Part shown: positions 27,974 through 36,225 of the stretch, piece after piece
How positions within the stretch are numbered: the first letter of the stretch is position 1
Layout: the number at the start of each line of letters is the position of its first letter
Assembly (NCBI GenBank): GCA_963676845.2
Contig: CAXXKK010000027.1
Span: forward strand, 62,001-126,000
From: G963662675 sp963676845
Lineage (GTDB): Bacteria; Bacteroidota; Bacteroidia; Bacteroidales; Prolixibacteraceae
Length of the DNA: 64,000 nucleotides
Reading direction: 5' to 3'
Made by a program: the position numbers and the translations under genes
Notes under the pieces: model-generated
Databases searched by the model: none
What the model was told of the DNA's origin: nothing
What the model saw: the letters and a program-made list of their open reading frames with translations, nothing else

Positions 27974-28909
27974 ATGATCAGAAAGATATTCTTTCCATAT
28001 TTCCTTTTCATTCTCACAATAAACACTTTTGCCCAGTCGAATATGACCCGGGAAGAATATATCCAAAAATATTCTCTCCTGGCAATCCGTGAGATGCAAA
28101 GAACCGGAATCCCTGCAAGTATAACCCTTGCCCAAGCCTGTCTTGAATCAGGAAATGGGAATAGTGAACTTAGCCGAGCTTCGAACAATCATTTTGGGAT
28201 TAAATGTAAATCTTCATGGAACGGGCAACGGGTTTATTACGATGACGATGCAAGAAACGAATGTTTCCGTTCATACCGAACAGTTGAAGAATCCTTTATT
28301 GACCACAGTGACTTTCTTGTTGAGAATCAACGTTACGGCGACCTTTTCATGCTACGTCCCACTGACTACAAAAGCTGGGCGAAAGGACTAAAAAAAGCAG
28401 GCTATGCAACAAACCCACACTATGCAAATCAACTTATTGATATCATTGAAGATTATGAACTTTACCTTTACGATGAAGGATTAGGAGAAAACCGAATACC
28501 AAGAATTGTTGGCAGACCAACAAAAGAAAATACATCTACCATAAATCCCTACAATACTCGCGCGGTTAGTCTTCGCAATGGGATAAAATCTATTGAAGTA
28601 AAAGCAGGTGACACCTTTGAAAGCATCGCTCAAGAATTTGGGATGAACACATGGGAGATCTATAGATACAACGATTACCAGGAAGGAAGACAACCTATCG
28701 AAAACGAAATCTTATACATTGAGCCCAAAAATAGAAAAGGGAATAAAAATCAATTAACTCATGTTTTCGAAAGCGATGACTCCATGCACTACATTGCTCA
28801 GCGGTATGGAATAAAATTAAAACCTCTATATCGTAGGAACAGAATGAAACAAGGAGAAATTCCAGCTACAGGAACAGTCATTTATTTAAGAAAAAAAGCT
28901 CCTAAATAA
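27974..28909 (+). CDS. Secreted glucosaminidase with two LysM domains
   Basis: From the ATG at 27974 the protein has 311 residues. A signal peptide ends NTFAQ near residue 21. A GH73 glucosaminidase domain spans about 30-175 (ITLAQACLESGNG with the catalytic Glu, NNHFGIKC, GYATNPHYANQL). Two LysM repeats at about 205-250 (VKAGDTFESIAQEFG) and 263-308 (DSMHYIAQRYG) should bind peptidoglycan. It likely cleaves glycan strands during wall growth or separation. A longer frame starts at 27884 but overlaps cdd and lacks a sensible signal peptide, so it was rejected. Confidence 0.92.
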   Translation: MIRKIFFPYFLFILTINTFAQSNMTREEYIQKYSLLAIREMQRTGIPASITLAQACLESGNGNSELSRASNNHFGIKCKSSWNGQRVYYDDDARNECFRSYRTVEESFIDHSDFLVENQRYGDLFMLRPTDYKSWAKGLKKAGYATNPHYANQLIDIIEDYELYLYDEGLGENRIPRIVGRPTKENTSTINPYNTRAVSLRNGIKSIEVKAGDTFESIAQEFGMNTWEIYRYNDYQEGRQPIENEILYIEPKNRKGNKNQLTHVFESDDSMHYIAQRYGIKLKPLYRRNRMKQGEIPATGTVIYLRKKAPK

Positions 28910-29006
28910 CGACCAACAATATTTCACTAAAACTATCTGGGAATTAACAAATAAAGACATTACCTCATTTAAATAATTTATTGAATGGCAATACCCTCAA
29001 TTATTA

Positions 29007-29014
29007 TATTTTTG
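29007..29014 (+). promoter_or_regulatory. Candidate -7 element for the porin at 29094
   Basis: TATTTTTG matches TAnnTTTG. An ATTG lies 23 nt upstream (28980-28983), slightly beyond the usual 19-21 nt. Confidence 0.4.
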
Positions 29015-29093
29015 TGCCCCTAAAAATTGTTTAGGGAATATTTAAAAGGTATTCTTTTCATTACATCATGTTCTCACTAAAACCAAAAACCAA

Positions 29094-30356
29094 ATGTTTA
29101 AGAAATTACTTTTTGCTTTTTGCCTGTTAAGTCTTACCCCGGCATTAAAAGCACAAGAAACAAGCGTAAAAAACATAGATTTTTACGGATTCGTAAGAAA
29201 TGAACTTTTTATTGATTCATACAAAGGAGTTGATGCTGCTTTCGATGTATTCTATTTAGCACCACTTTATATTGGTCAGGATGCAAATGGAGAAGATATC
29301 AACCAACAACCAAGCTCTCATATGTCAGCTTTAGCCTCAAGACTTGGAGCAAAAGTTAGCGGTCCTGAAATTTTCGGAGCTCAAACTAATGCCACTATCG
29401 AATTTGACTTTGGAGGAATTGTGTCATCTGAGCCAACTCTTTTTCGTATCCGTCATGCATATGCATCCTTCAACTGGGAGAGTGCAAAATTAATCATTGG
29501 CCAAACATGGCATCCATTCTGGGGGGGCGGATGCTTCCCAACCGTTGCCAGCTTAAATACAGGTGCGCCGTTCCAGGCATTTAACCGATCACCACTAATA
29601 CGTTACGACCAGATTCTTGGCAAATTAACCGTAAGCGGAACTATGGCTTATGAAAACCAATATGCCTCAAAAAGTTTAGGAGATTCTCCCTTTTCAACAA
29701 GAACACAAGCTCAAAGAAACGGAGCTCTGCCTGAAATGATCTTATCTGCAGAATACAACAATTCCGGATTCACCCTAGGTGCTGCAGCCAGCTTAAAACG
29801 AATTAAGCCCGCAATGACAACAACCGGAGCAAATGGAACCTATAAATCAACAGAATATCTGACAAGCACTGCCTTTACCGGATATTTCAAATACAGCACC
29901 GAGAAATTTAAATTAACAGCCAAAGCTTATTACGGAGAAAACATGACACACCTGACACTCCCAGGAGGATACGGCGTTGCAACCCATGATGAAACCACGG
30001 GCAAGGAAACCTACACCAACTACAACAACATCACTTCGCTCCTAAACATAGTTTATGGAACAAAATGGCAAGTTGGCATATTCCTGGGTTATGGAGAAAA
30101 CCTGGGCACAGACGATCCTTTATACGACAATGGAGTCAGTGCAAAAACAGCCGGGCTGCTTCAAGGGATAATGGATATGACCCGTGTTGCTCCAAGCTTG
30201 TCACTCAATGTTTCAAAGTTCAAAATCATGGCAGAGTATGAAATGACTTCTGCAAATTACGGAACTGGCGGATTTAACTTCAACGATGGACTGTATGCTG
30301 ATAAGCATAATGCAACAAATAATCGATTCATTCTTATGACGACATATACTTTTTAA
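29094..30356 (+). CDS. Outer-membrane porin upstream of paaK
   Basis: The 420-residue protein has a signal peptide ending ALKAQ at about residue 21. The mature part opens with FYGFVRNELFIDSY and alternates beta-strands and loops to a terminal aromatic strand (LMTTYTF) typical of barrel assembly. The segment FRIRHAYASFNW is typical of trimeric-porin-like proteins in Bacteroidota. A strong hairpin separates it from paaK, so it may be its own transcript. A link to aromatic-acid uptake is only positional. Confidence 0.75.
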   Translation: MFKKLLFAFCLLSLTPALKAQETSVKNIDFYGFVRNELFIDSYKGVDAAFDVFYLAPLYIGQDANGEDINQQPSSHMSALASRLGAKVSGPEIFGAQTNATIEFDFGGIVSSEPTLFRIRHAYASFNWESAKLIIGQTWHPFWGGGCFPTVASLNTGAPFQAFNRSPLIRYDQILGKLTVSGTMAYENQYASKSLGDSPFSTRTQAQRNGALPEMILSAEYNNSGFTLGAAASLKRIKPAMTTTGANGTYKSTEYLTSTAFTGYFKYSTEKFKLTAKAYYGENMTHLTLPGGYGVATHDETTGKETYTNYNNITSLLNIVYGTKWQVGIFLGYGENLGTDDPLYDNGVSAKTAGLLQGIMDMTRVAPSLSLNVSKFKIMAEYEMTSANYGTGGFNFNDGLYADKHNATNNRFILMTTYTF

Positions 30357-30393
30357 GTAGTTTTGGGGGGATCTTTAAACCCCCATTAAACCA

Positions 30394-30442
30394 TAAAATC
30401 GGGATAAAGAGCTATATACTTTCTTTATCCCGATTTTATTTT
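30394..30442 (+). terminator. Terminator between porin and paaK
   Basis: A 16-bp perfect stem (30394-30409 with 30423-30438) has a 13-nt loop and a T-rich tail. It ends only about 12 bp before the paaK ATG, so it could also act as a leader structure for paaK. Confidence 0.7.
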
Positions 30443-30454
30443 AAACAAGACATT

Positions 30455-31753
30455 ATGATTTGGAACGAAAAAATTGAATGTGCCAGCCGGGAAGAAATGA
30501 CTTCTATTCAATCTGAAAGGCTTGTGGAAACTGTAAAAAGGATTTATCACAATGCCGAACCCTACCGAAAAAAAATGCAAGAGGCTGGACTAACCCCGGA
30601 AGATATAAAATCAATTGATGATTTGTCAAAATTACCTTTCACTAACAAGCAAGATTTAAGAGACAACTATCCTTTTGGTCTATTTTCCGTTCCTATGAGC
30701 GAAATTGTTCGCATTCATGCATCATCCGGAACAACAGGAAAACCAACAGTGGTTGGCTATACACGAAAGGACTTAGACACATGGGCCGAAATTGTTACCC
30801 GGGCTCTTTGCATGGCTGGAGTTCATCGTGAAGATGTGGTACAAGTCGCTTATGGCTATGGTCTCTTCACAGGAGGACTAGGAATGCATTACGGTTGCGA
30901 AAACCTGGGAGCATCTGTCATCCCAATTTCCGGCGGCAACACAAAAAAACAAATACAATTAATTCAGGATTTTGGGTCAACAGTTATTTGCTGTACTCCT
31001 TCTTATTCATTATACCTTGCTGAAGTAATGGAAGAAATGAACGTCAAGAAAGAAGACACAAAACTTAGGGTTGGAATTTTTGGTGCAGAACCCTGGACCG
31101 AAAACATGAGAAAAGAAATCGAATCGAAACTTGGCTTAAAAGCAATTGACATATATGGGCTAAGTGAAATTATGGGGCCAGGTGTTTCTTGTGATTGCGA
31201 ATACCAATGTGGCATGCACATAAATGAAGATCATTTCATCCCTGAAATAATCGATCCTGAAACACTAAAACCACTTCCTCCGGGTGAAGTTGGAGAACTC
31301 GTCTTCACTACTATCACTAAAGAAGGTATTCCGTTAATAAGATACCGCACACACGATCTCACTAGATTAATCTATGACAAATGTGAATGTGGCCGTACTT
31401 TAGTTCGAATGGAGAAATGCAAAGGAAGAAATGATGACATGCTTATCATTCGCGGTGTTAATGTCTTCCCTTCACAAATTGAAAGTGTCTTATTGGAAAT
31501 AAGTGAAACCGAACCTCACTATTTGCTAATTGTCGACAGAGAAGGGACTTTAGATACATTAAGCCTGATGGTTGAAGTTCAGGAACAGTTTTTCTCAGAC
31601 GAAGTGAAAAAACTTGAAGGATTACGTAAAAAAATCACAAATAATCTTCAAAGTACACTTGGAATTTCAGTAAATGTTAAATTAGTAGAACCAAAAACAA
31701 TAGAGAGAACAGCGGGGAAAGCAAAACGAGTAATTGACAATCGAAACCTATAG
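30455..31753 (+). CDS. paaK: Phenylacetate-CoA ligase
   Basis: The 432-residue acyl-adenylate-forming enzyme activates phenylacetate or related arylacetates to CoA thioesters using ATP. The AMP-binding P-loop ASSGTTGKPTVVGYT is at about residue 90. Further motifs are YGLSEIMGPG near 232, YRTHDLTRL near 297 and the C-terminal GRNDDMLIIRGVNVFPSQIE, all typical of PaaK. It is followed 12 bp later by a tandem-ACT protein, a pairing common in anaerobes and linked to 2-oxoacid:ferredoxin oxidoreductases. Confidence 0.95.
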   Translation: MIWNEKIECASREEMTSIQSERLVETVKRIYHNAEPYRKKMQEAGLTPEDIKSIDDLSKLPFTNKQDLRDNYPFGLFSVPMSEIVRIHASSGTTGKPTVVGYTRKDLDTWAEIVTRALCMAGVHREDVVQVAYGYGLFTGGLGMHYGCENLGASVIPISGGNTKKQIQLIQDFGSTVICCTPSYSLYLAEVMEEMNVKKEDTKLRVGIFGAEPWTENMRKEIESKLGLKAIDIYGLSEIMGPGVSCDCEYQCGMHINEDHFIPEIIDPETLKPLPPGEVGELVFTTITKEGIPLIRYRTHDLTRLIYDKCECGRTLVRMEKCKGRNDDMLIIRGVNVFPSQIESVLLEISETEPHYLLIVDREGTLDTLSLMVEVQEQFFSDEVKKLEGLRKKITNNLQSTLGISVNVKLVEPKTIERTAGKAKRVIDNRNL

Positions 31754-31765
31754 GAGGCAATAATC

Positions 31766-32194
31766 ATGATTATCGAACAATTATCTATTTTCCTTGAAAA
31801 TAAATCAGGACGACTAACAGAAGTATCCGAGTTACTCGGTGAAAAAAACATTAACATATCTGCGTTCAGTGTTGCTGATACCTCTGAATTTGGCATATTA
31901 CGTATTGTTGTTTCTGAACCGAAAAAAGCTCACGACATACTTAAAAATGCAGGCTTTGCAGTAAGCCTCACGAATGTGGTATGCCTAAACAGTCCTAATA
32001 AACCAGGAGCTCTGGCAAAAGCATTAAATATCCTATCTTCAGAAGAAATATTCATCGAATACATGTATGCTTTTTCAATGGATAAAAAGTCTGCTGTTAT
32101 CGTAATAAAACCAGACAATATTGAAAAATGCATAGACGCACTTCAAAAGCATAACCTAGAATTACTTCGTGCAAGCGATTTATATGAGTTGTAA
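31766..32194 (+). CDS. Tandem ACT-domain protein
   Basis: The 142-residue protein consists of two ACT domains, about residues 1-68 (IFLENKSGRLTEVSELLGEKNINI) and 72-140 (NSPNKPGALAKALNILSSEEIFIEYMY). ACT domains bind amino acids and act as allosteric sensors. Free-standing tandem ACT proteins next to paaK are common in Bacteroidota and clostridia. A role in sensing an aromatic amino acid and adjusting PaaK is plausible but inferred. It is translated from the paaK transcript, which ends in the hairpin at 32286. Confidence 0.88.
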   Translation: MIIEQLSIFLENKSGRLTEVSELLGEKNINISAFSVADTSEFGILRIVVSEPKKAHDILKNAGFAVSLTNVVCLNSPNKPGALAKALNILSSEEIFIEYMYAFSMDKKSAVIVIKPDNIEKCIDALQKHNLELLRASDLYEL

Positions 32195-32285
32195 TCTTTG
32201 TAAATTTGTATTTTAAAAATCAACCTTCGTGAGAATACGCAGGAGGATTAGATGACACGATATTCATCTTTTGTGTTAATTCTAC

Positions 32286-32325
32286 ACATCCTATATCATA
32301 TATAAAAATGATATAAGATGTTTTT
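32286..32325 (+). terminator. Terminator after the paaK-ACT pair
   Basis: A 14-bp stem with one mismatch (32286-32299 with 32308-32321) has an 8-nt loop and ends in five T. Confidence 0.75.
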
Positions 32326-32366
32326 GCTTAAATTGCTCCGTTATAAAAGAGCTATAAAAAAAGGTT

Positions 32367-33209
32367 ATGAAGAAAATTGCCATCCAAGGTATTGCCGGAT
32401 CATTTCACGAAGATGCCTCGCGTAAATATTTTGGTGATGAAGAAATTGAAATTGTAGAGTGTAAAACTTTTCAAAGTGTATGTGAACTTATTGATACAGA
32501 CCAGGTTGACATAGCAGTTATGGCTATTGAAAATACGATTGCAGGAAGTTTATTGAAAAACTATTCCTTGATTAGAGATTTTCACCTGCGTGTTATCGGT
32601 GAAGTTTATATACATATACAGATGAACCTGATGATGTTACCCGGTGGAAAAAAAGAAGACATCGAATACATTTACTCTCATCCGGTTGCTATTAGCCAAT
32701 GTACCGAGTACATCGAGAAGTATTTTCCAAATGCAAAAATCAAGGAAAATCAAGATACTGCTGCATCAGGAAAATTACTAAATGAAGAAAAGTTAACCAA
32801 TGCTGCTGCAATAGGGAATTTACGCACTGCTGAATTATACGGACTAGACGTATTAGAATCTGGAATTGAATCGAATAAGAAAAACTATACACGTTTCTGG
32901 GTGCTTTCAAAAAGATACGAACATAAACAAGATGTTGTGAACAATAAAGCGTCACTTTGCTTCGAAGTAGGACATTACCACGGATCTCTTGCCAAAGTTT
33001 TGAACATTTTTGCCGATCATGAGATAAACTTAAATAAGATACAATCTGTTCCTATTCTAGGTAAACCCAACGAATACACGATCCATGTTGATGTGGAATA
33101 TAATTCAGTAGATAATTACGAAAAAGCAGTCCACTTAATTTTGAAAAATGTATCAAGTTTATCTATTTTAGGAGAATATGTTCGTGGTGAACTTGAAATT
33201 ACAAACTAG
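32367..33209 (+). CDS. pheA: Prephenate dehydratase
   Basis: The 280-residue monofunctional enzyme converts prephenate to phenylpyruvate for phenylalanine synthesis. The catalytic domain (about 1-180) starts IAIQGIAGSFHEDAS and contains the active-site NYTRFWVL motif near residue 172. A C-terminal ACT domain follows (about 195-275; HGSLAKVLNIFADHEINLNKI). The family's usual ESRP feedback motif appears as QSVP, so phenylalanine binding may differ. There is no chorismate mutase domain. It leads a set with a flavodoxin 14 bp downstream. Confidence 0.96.
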   Translation: MKKIAIQGIAGSFHEDASRKYFGDEEIEIVECKTFQSVCELIDTDQVDIAVMAIENTIAGSLLKNYSLIRDFHLRVIGEVYIHIQMNLMMLPGGKKEDIEYIYSHPVAISQCTEYIEKYFPNAKIKENQDTAASGKLLNEEKLTNAAAIGNLRTAELYGLDVLESGIESNKKNYTRFWVLSKRYEHKQDVVNNKASLCFEVGHYHGSLAKVLNIFADHEINLNKIQSVPILGKPNEYTIHVDVEYNSVDNYEKAVHLILKNVSSLSILGEYVRGELEITN

Positions 33210-33223
33210 AAAAAATTAGATAT

Positions 33224-33754
33224 ATGAGTAAAATAGGTTTATTTTTTGGTCCGGAGAAAGGTTCTGTACACAACGTTGCAGAAAAAGTACAAAAAGCGAT
33301 CGGTGAAGATTTAGTTGATTTAATATCGGTTAATGATGCCACATCTGCTGACCTTGAAAAATATGACAAGATAATTTTTGGAATTTCTACAGTTGGTAAA
33401 GAAACCTGGGACTCTGAGTTCTCAAATACCGACTGGGCAAAATTCTTCCCTGAAATCAATAAAGTAGACTACAGCAAAAAAACAATTGCAATTTTTGGTC
33501 TTGGAGATCACATTACTTATCCAGATCATTTTGTAAATGCCATGGGAGTTTTGGCCAAAGAAATCAGGAAAGAAACACCTTCAGCAAAAATCGTAGGACA
33601 AGTAGATACTGAAGGTTACGAATTTGAAGAATCGGAAGCTATTATTGATGGTAAGTTTATCGGACTTCCTATTGATGAAGATTTCGAATACGAATTAACA
33701 AATGAGAGAGTTGGTGCCTGGGTAAAATCAATTAAAGATGATTTTGGCTTTTAA
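33224..33754 (+). CDS. Divergent flavodoxin
   Basis: The 176-residue protein has the flavodoxin fold and length. It opens SKIGLFFGPEKGSVHNVAEK, where GPEKGSV replaces the usual (S/T)xTGNT FMN-phosphate loop. The two FMN-stacking loops are recognisable as STVGKETWDSEFSNTDW near 58 and GLGDHITYPDHFVNAM near 96. It carries single electrons at low potential. Its position between pheA and an aminotransferase is unexpected for a general electron carrier. The altered phosphate loop may change cofactor affinity. Confidence 0.88.
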   Translation: MSKIGLFFGPEKGSVHNVAEKVQKAIGEDLVDLISVNDATSADLEKYDKIIFGISTVGKETWDSEFSNTDWAKFFPEINKVDYSKKTIAIFGLGDHITYPDHFVNAMGVLAKEIRKETPSAKIVGQVDTEGYEFEESEAIIDGKFIGLPIDEDFEYELTNERVGAWVKSIKDDFGF

Positions 33755-33816
33755 TTGAAGTTTTTCAATTAAAAAAAATCAACTCAAATTAGACTAAAAT
33801 ATTTTTAGACATCGTA

Positions 33817-33888
33817 TTGCCAGTTTATCTGTAAGCCTTTTTTTGAGATTACTCAAATAGTCGATAAACCGGCAATATTTTTGTTTTT
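33817..33888 (+). terminator. Large composite terminator after flavodoxin
   Basis: TTGCC(A)GTTTATC at 33817-33829 pairs with GATAAAC(C)GGCAA at 33863-33875 with one mismatch. It encloses an inner TTTGAG/CTCAAA hairpin and runs into a T-rich tail. It ends about 20 bp before the aminotransferase ATG, so attenuation is also possible. Confidence 0.7.
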
Positions 33889-33910
33889 ACATACACTTTC
33901 AACACATACA

Positions 33911-35221
33911 ATGAAGAACACACTCATCGATCAACAATTGGTTTCCAAATGTAAAGAACGTCTATTCATTACAGACACAGGAAACGCCTCTATCCGGGAA
34001 ATAGTTGGACTTGTGAATATGATTGAAGAAGAAAGCTCTGAGAAATTTATACGAATGGAAATGGGTGTTCCCGGGATAGCCCCTTCCGAAGTTGGCATAA
34101 ATGCAGAAATTGAAGCACTCAAAGCAGGTGTTGCATCGATTTATCCAAATATTGAAGGAATAAAACCGCTGCGGGAAGAAGCATCACGTTTTATCAAATT
34201 ATTCATGGACGTTGATGTAAGTTATACCGGTTGTCATCCCACTGTAGGATCTATGCAGGCAACTTATTCGGCATTACTTGTAGCCAGTAATCTCGATGAC
34301 AAAAAAGACACCGTACTTTTCATCGATCCTGGCTTTCCGGTCCAGAAACAGCAAATGATTGTGATGGGATCAAAGTTTGAAAGCTTTGATGTATTTAATC
34401 ACCGTGGAGACAAACTTCGAGAAAAGCTGGAAAGCATCGTAAGCAAAGGACACATTAGTTCTATTATATATTCCAACCCCAATAACCCAAGCTGGATTTG
34501 TTTCACCGAAGAAGAATTGAAAATCATTGGTGAAATTTCAATGAAATATGATGTAATCATTTTGGAAGACCTTGCCTATTTTGCCATGGACTTCCGCAAA
34601 GATCTTTACACTCCGGGAAAACCTCCCTACCAGTCAACTGTTGCTAAATATACTGACAACTTTATACTATTCATTTCCAGCTCTAAAATATTCTCTTATG
34701 CCGGCCAGCGTATTGCAGTAATGGCCATATCTGATAAACTTTACAAAAGAGAATATGACAAACTAAAAACCCGCTTTCAAAGCAATAACTTTGGAAACAC
34801 CATCACCTACAAGGTGCTTTATGCTATTTCCTCAGGAACGACTCATTCTGTACAATACGCAATGGCAGCTATGCTTAAAGCAGCAAATGATGGAAAATAT
34901 AATTTCGTAGAAGAAATCAAAGAATATGGAAGAAAAGCGGAGGTAATGAAACGTCTTTTCCTTGAGAACGGTTTTAAAATAGTATACGAAAAAGATGGTG
35001 ACCAACCTGTTGGAGATGGATTTTACTTTACAATTCATTACCCGGGAATGACTGGTGGCGAATTGCTGGATAATTTAATACATTATGGAATTAGCGCAAT
35101 AACACTTAAAAATACTGGTAGCGAAAGAGAAGGACTCAGAGCCTGTGTCTCTCACGTATACCGAGAACAGTTTGATGACTTAGAGAAACGCTTGAAACAA
35201 TTTCATACCGATTTCTCCTAA
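33911..35221 (+). CDS. Class I/II PLP-dependent aminotransferase
   Basis: From the ATG at 33911 the enzyme has 436 residues (an in-frame ATG at 33881 lies in the terminator tail). Fold-type-I features are readable: YPNIEGIKPLREEASRF near 94, GCHPTVGSMQATYSALL near 112, YSNPNNPSW near 190, the acidic LEDLAY near 217 and the PLP lysine in FISSSKIFSYAGQR near 255. Substrate specificity is not certain. Its position directly after pheA and before a 2-oxoacid oxidoreductase suggests aromatic or branched amino acids. Confidence 0.85.
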   Translation: MKNTLIDQQLVSKCKERLFITDTGNASIREIVGLVNMIEEESSEKFIRMEMGVPGIAPSEVGINAEIEALKAGVASIYPNIEGIKPLREEASRFIKLFMDVDVSYTGCHPTVGSMQATYSALLVASNLDDKKDTVLFIDPGFPVQKQQMIVMGSKFESFDVFNHRGDKLREKLESIVSKGHISSIIYSNPNNPSWICFTEEELKIIGEISMKYDVIILEDLAYFAMDFRKDLYTPGKPPYQSTVAKYTDNFILFISSSKIFSYAGQRIAVMAISDKLYKREYDKLKTRFQSNNFGNTITYKVLYAISSGTTHSVQYAMAAMLKAANDGKYNFVEEIKEYGRKAEVMKRLFLENGFKIVYEKDGDQPVGDGFYFTIHYPGMTGGELLDNLIHYGISAITLKNTGSEREGLRACVSHVYREQFDDLEKRLKQFHTDFS

Positions 35222-35236
35222 ACACAACTTAAAAAG

Positions 35237-35803
35237 ATGAATGTATCAGACCCATATCCGGGACACACCGAAATTTTAAATCAGCTTAAAGAATTTTTCT
35301 CTGAAAGGCAGTCTATTGTACTAAAAAAGGGAGAAGTCTTTATTGATTACGGAGAAAAAAACCGGAAGTTGGGTATTTTGATTAGCGGACTTTTATATGC
35401 AAGCTATATTTCTGAAAACGGGAAAGAATGGATTTCCCGTTTTTATTATATTCCTCAAAATAGCATTGTTAGTAGCCACGAGGCTTTTATTAAAGGGAAA
35501 AAATCAGTAGAATGTATTCGAGCCTACGAAGACTCTGAATTAATTATAGTTGATCGTTCCGAATACGAAGAACTACTTGAAAACCATCCGGAATTAGAAA
35601 GACTTGCCCGTATAATGGCAGAAGAAAGCTACATTCTTGCATTACAAAGGGCTCATTCCCTACAATCCTTATCTGCCTCGCAACGGGTCAAAAAATTTGT
35701 ACAGGAACACCATCAAATTGTATCCCGTGTTCAACGCCAACATGTTGCCTCCTACCTTGGAATCCACAGAAATATCTTCACTCGCATCCTGAATAAACTA
35801 TGA
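35237..35803 (+). CDS. Crp/Fnr-family transcriptional regulator
   Basis: The 188-residue protein has an N-terminal cNMP-binding-type barrel (about 15-125; LKKGEVFIDYGEKNRKLGIL). A dimerisation helix follows, then a short winged-helix end (SASQRVKKFV, QHVASYLGIHRNIFTRIL as recognition helix). There is no Cys cluster for an Fnr-type iron-sulfur sensor. The gene follows the aminotransferase by 15 bp and precedes two palindromes and the ferredoxin-oxidoreductase operon, so control of those genes is likely. The effector is unknown. Confidence 0.9.
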   Translation: MNVSDPYPGHTEILNQLKEFFSERQSIVLKKGEVFIDYGEKNRKLGILISGLLYASYISENGKEWISRFYYIPQNSIVSSHEAFIKGKKSVECIRAYEDSELIIVDRSEYEELLENHPELERLARIMAEESYILALQRAHSLQSLSASQRVKKFVQEHHQIVSRVQRQHVASYLGIHRNIFTRILNKL

Positions 35804-35853
35804 TTTCGCAACAATTGTTGCAAGCTAAACTTACTGATTCAAATAGATTTGTG

Positions 35854-35894
35854 AGGTTTTGAAAACCTATTGAGTTTATTGACTTATCAATAAA
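35854..35894. promoter_or_regulatory. Two palindromes upstream of the 2-oxoacid oxidoreductase operon
   Basis: The first, AGGTTTT-G-AAAACCT (35854-35868), has perfect 7-bp arms. The second, TTTATTGA-CTTA-TCAATAAA (35875-35894), has perfect 8-bp arms. They lie between the Crp/Fnr-like gene and the ferredoxin gene it may control. The second contains TTGA...TCAA as in Fnr boxes, but with 4 nt between half-sites and not 6. Confidence 0.5.
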
Positions 35895-35973
35895 TACAGT
35901 AAAATTTTTTCACACGAAAAGTTTTACTATTTTCAGGGCCGAAGAAATTTGAAATCAATAAATATTTTTAACT

Positions 35974-36198
35974 ATGGCAAAAGTTGTAGGGGCAGTAGTT
36001 GTCGACGCTGAAGAATGTAAAGGATGCGGACTTTGTGTTGTTGCCTGCCCACATCATGTTCTTGCACAAAACAAACAAGTAAACAGTAGAGGTTACCATT
36101 ATTCTTTCATGGAAAACCCGGAAGCTTGTATCGGTTGTTCAAACTGTTCAGTAGTATGTCCGGATTCATGTATCACTGTTTACCGTACTAAAGTTTAA
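35974..36198 (+). CDS. Ferredoxin-like delta subunit of 2-oxoacid:ferredoxin oxidoreductase
   Basis: The 74-residue protein carries two [4Fe-4S] motifs, CKGCGLCVVACP near residue 14 and CIGCSNCSVVCP near residue 48. It leads an operon with the alpha, beta and gamma subunits and should pass electrons between the thiamine site and cytosolic ferredoxin or flavodoxin. Size and order (delta, alpha, beta, gamma) match Kor/Vor-type enzymes. Confidence 0.93.
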   Translation: MAKVVGAVVVDAEECKGCGLCVVACPHHVLAQNKQVNSRGYHYSFMENPEACIGCSNCSVVCPDSCITVYRTKV

Positions 36199-36225
36199 CT
36201 TTTGCAAACATCAAATCAAAGATAA

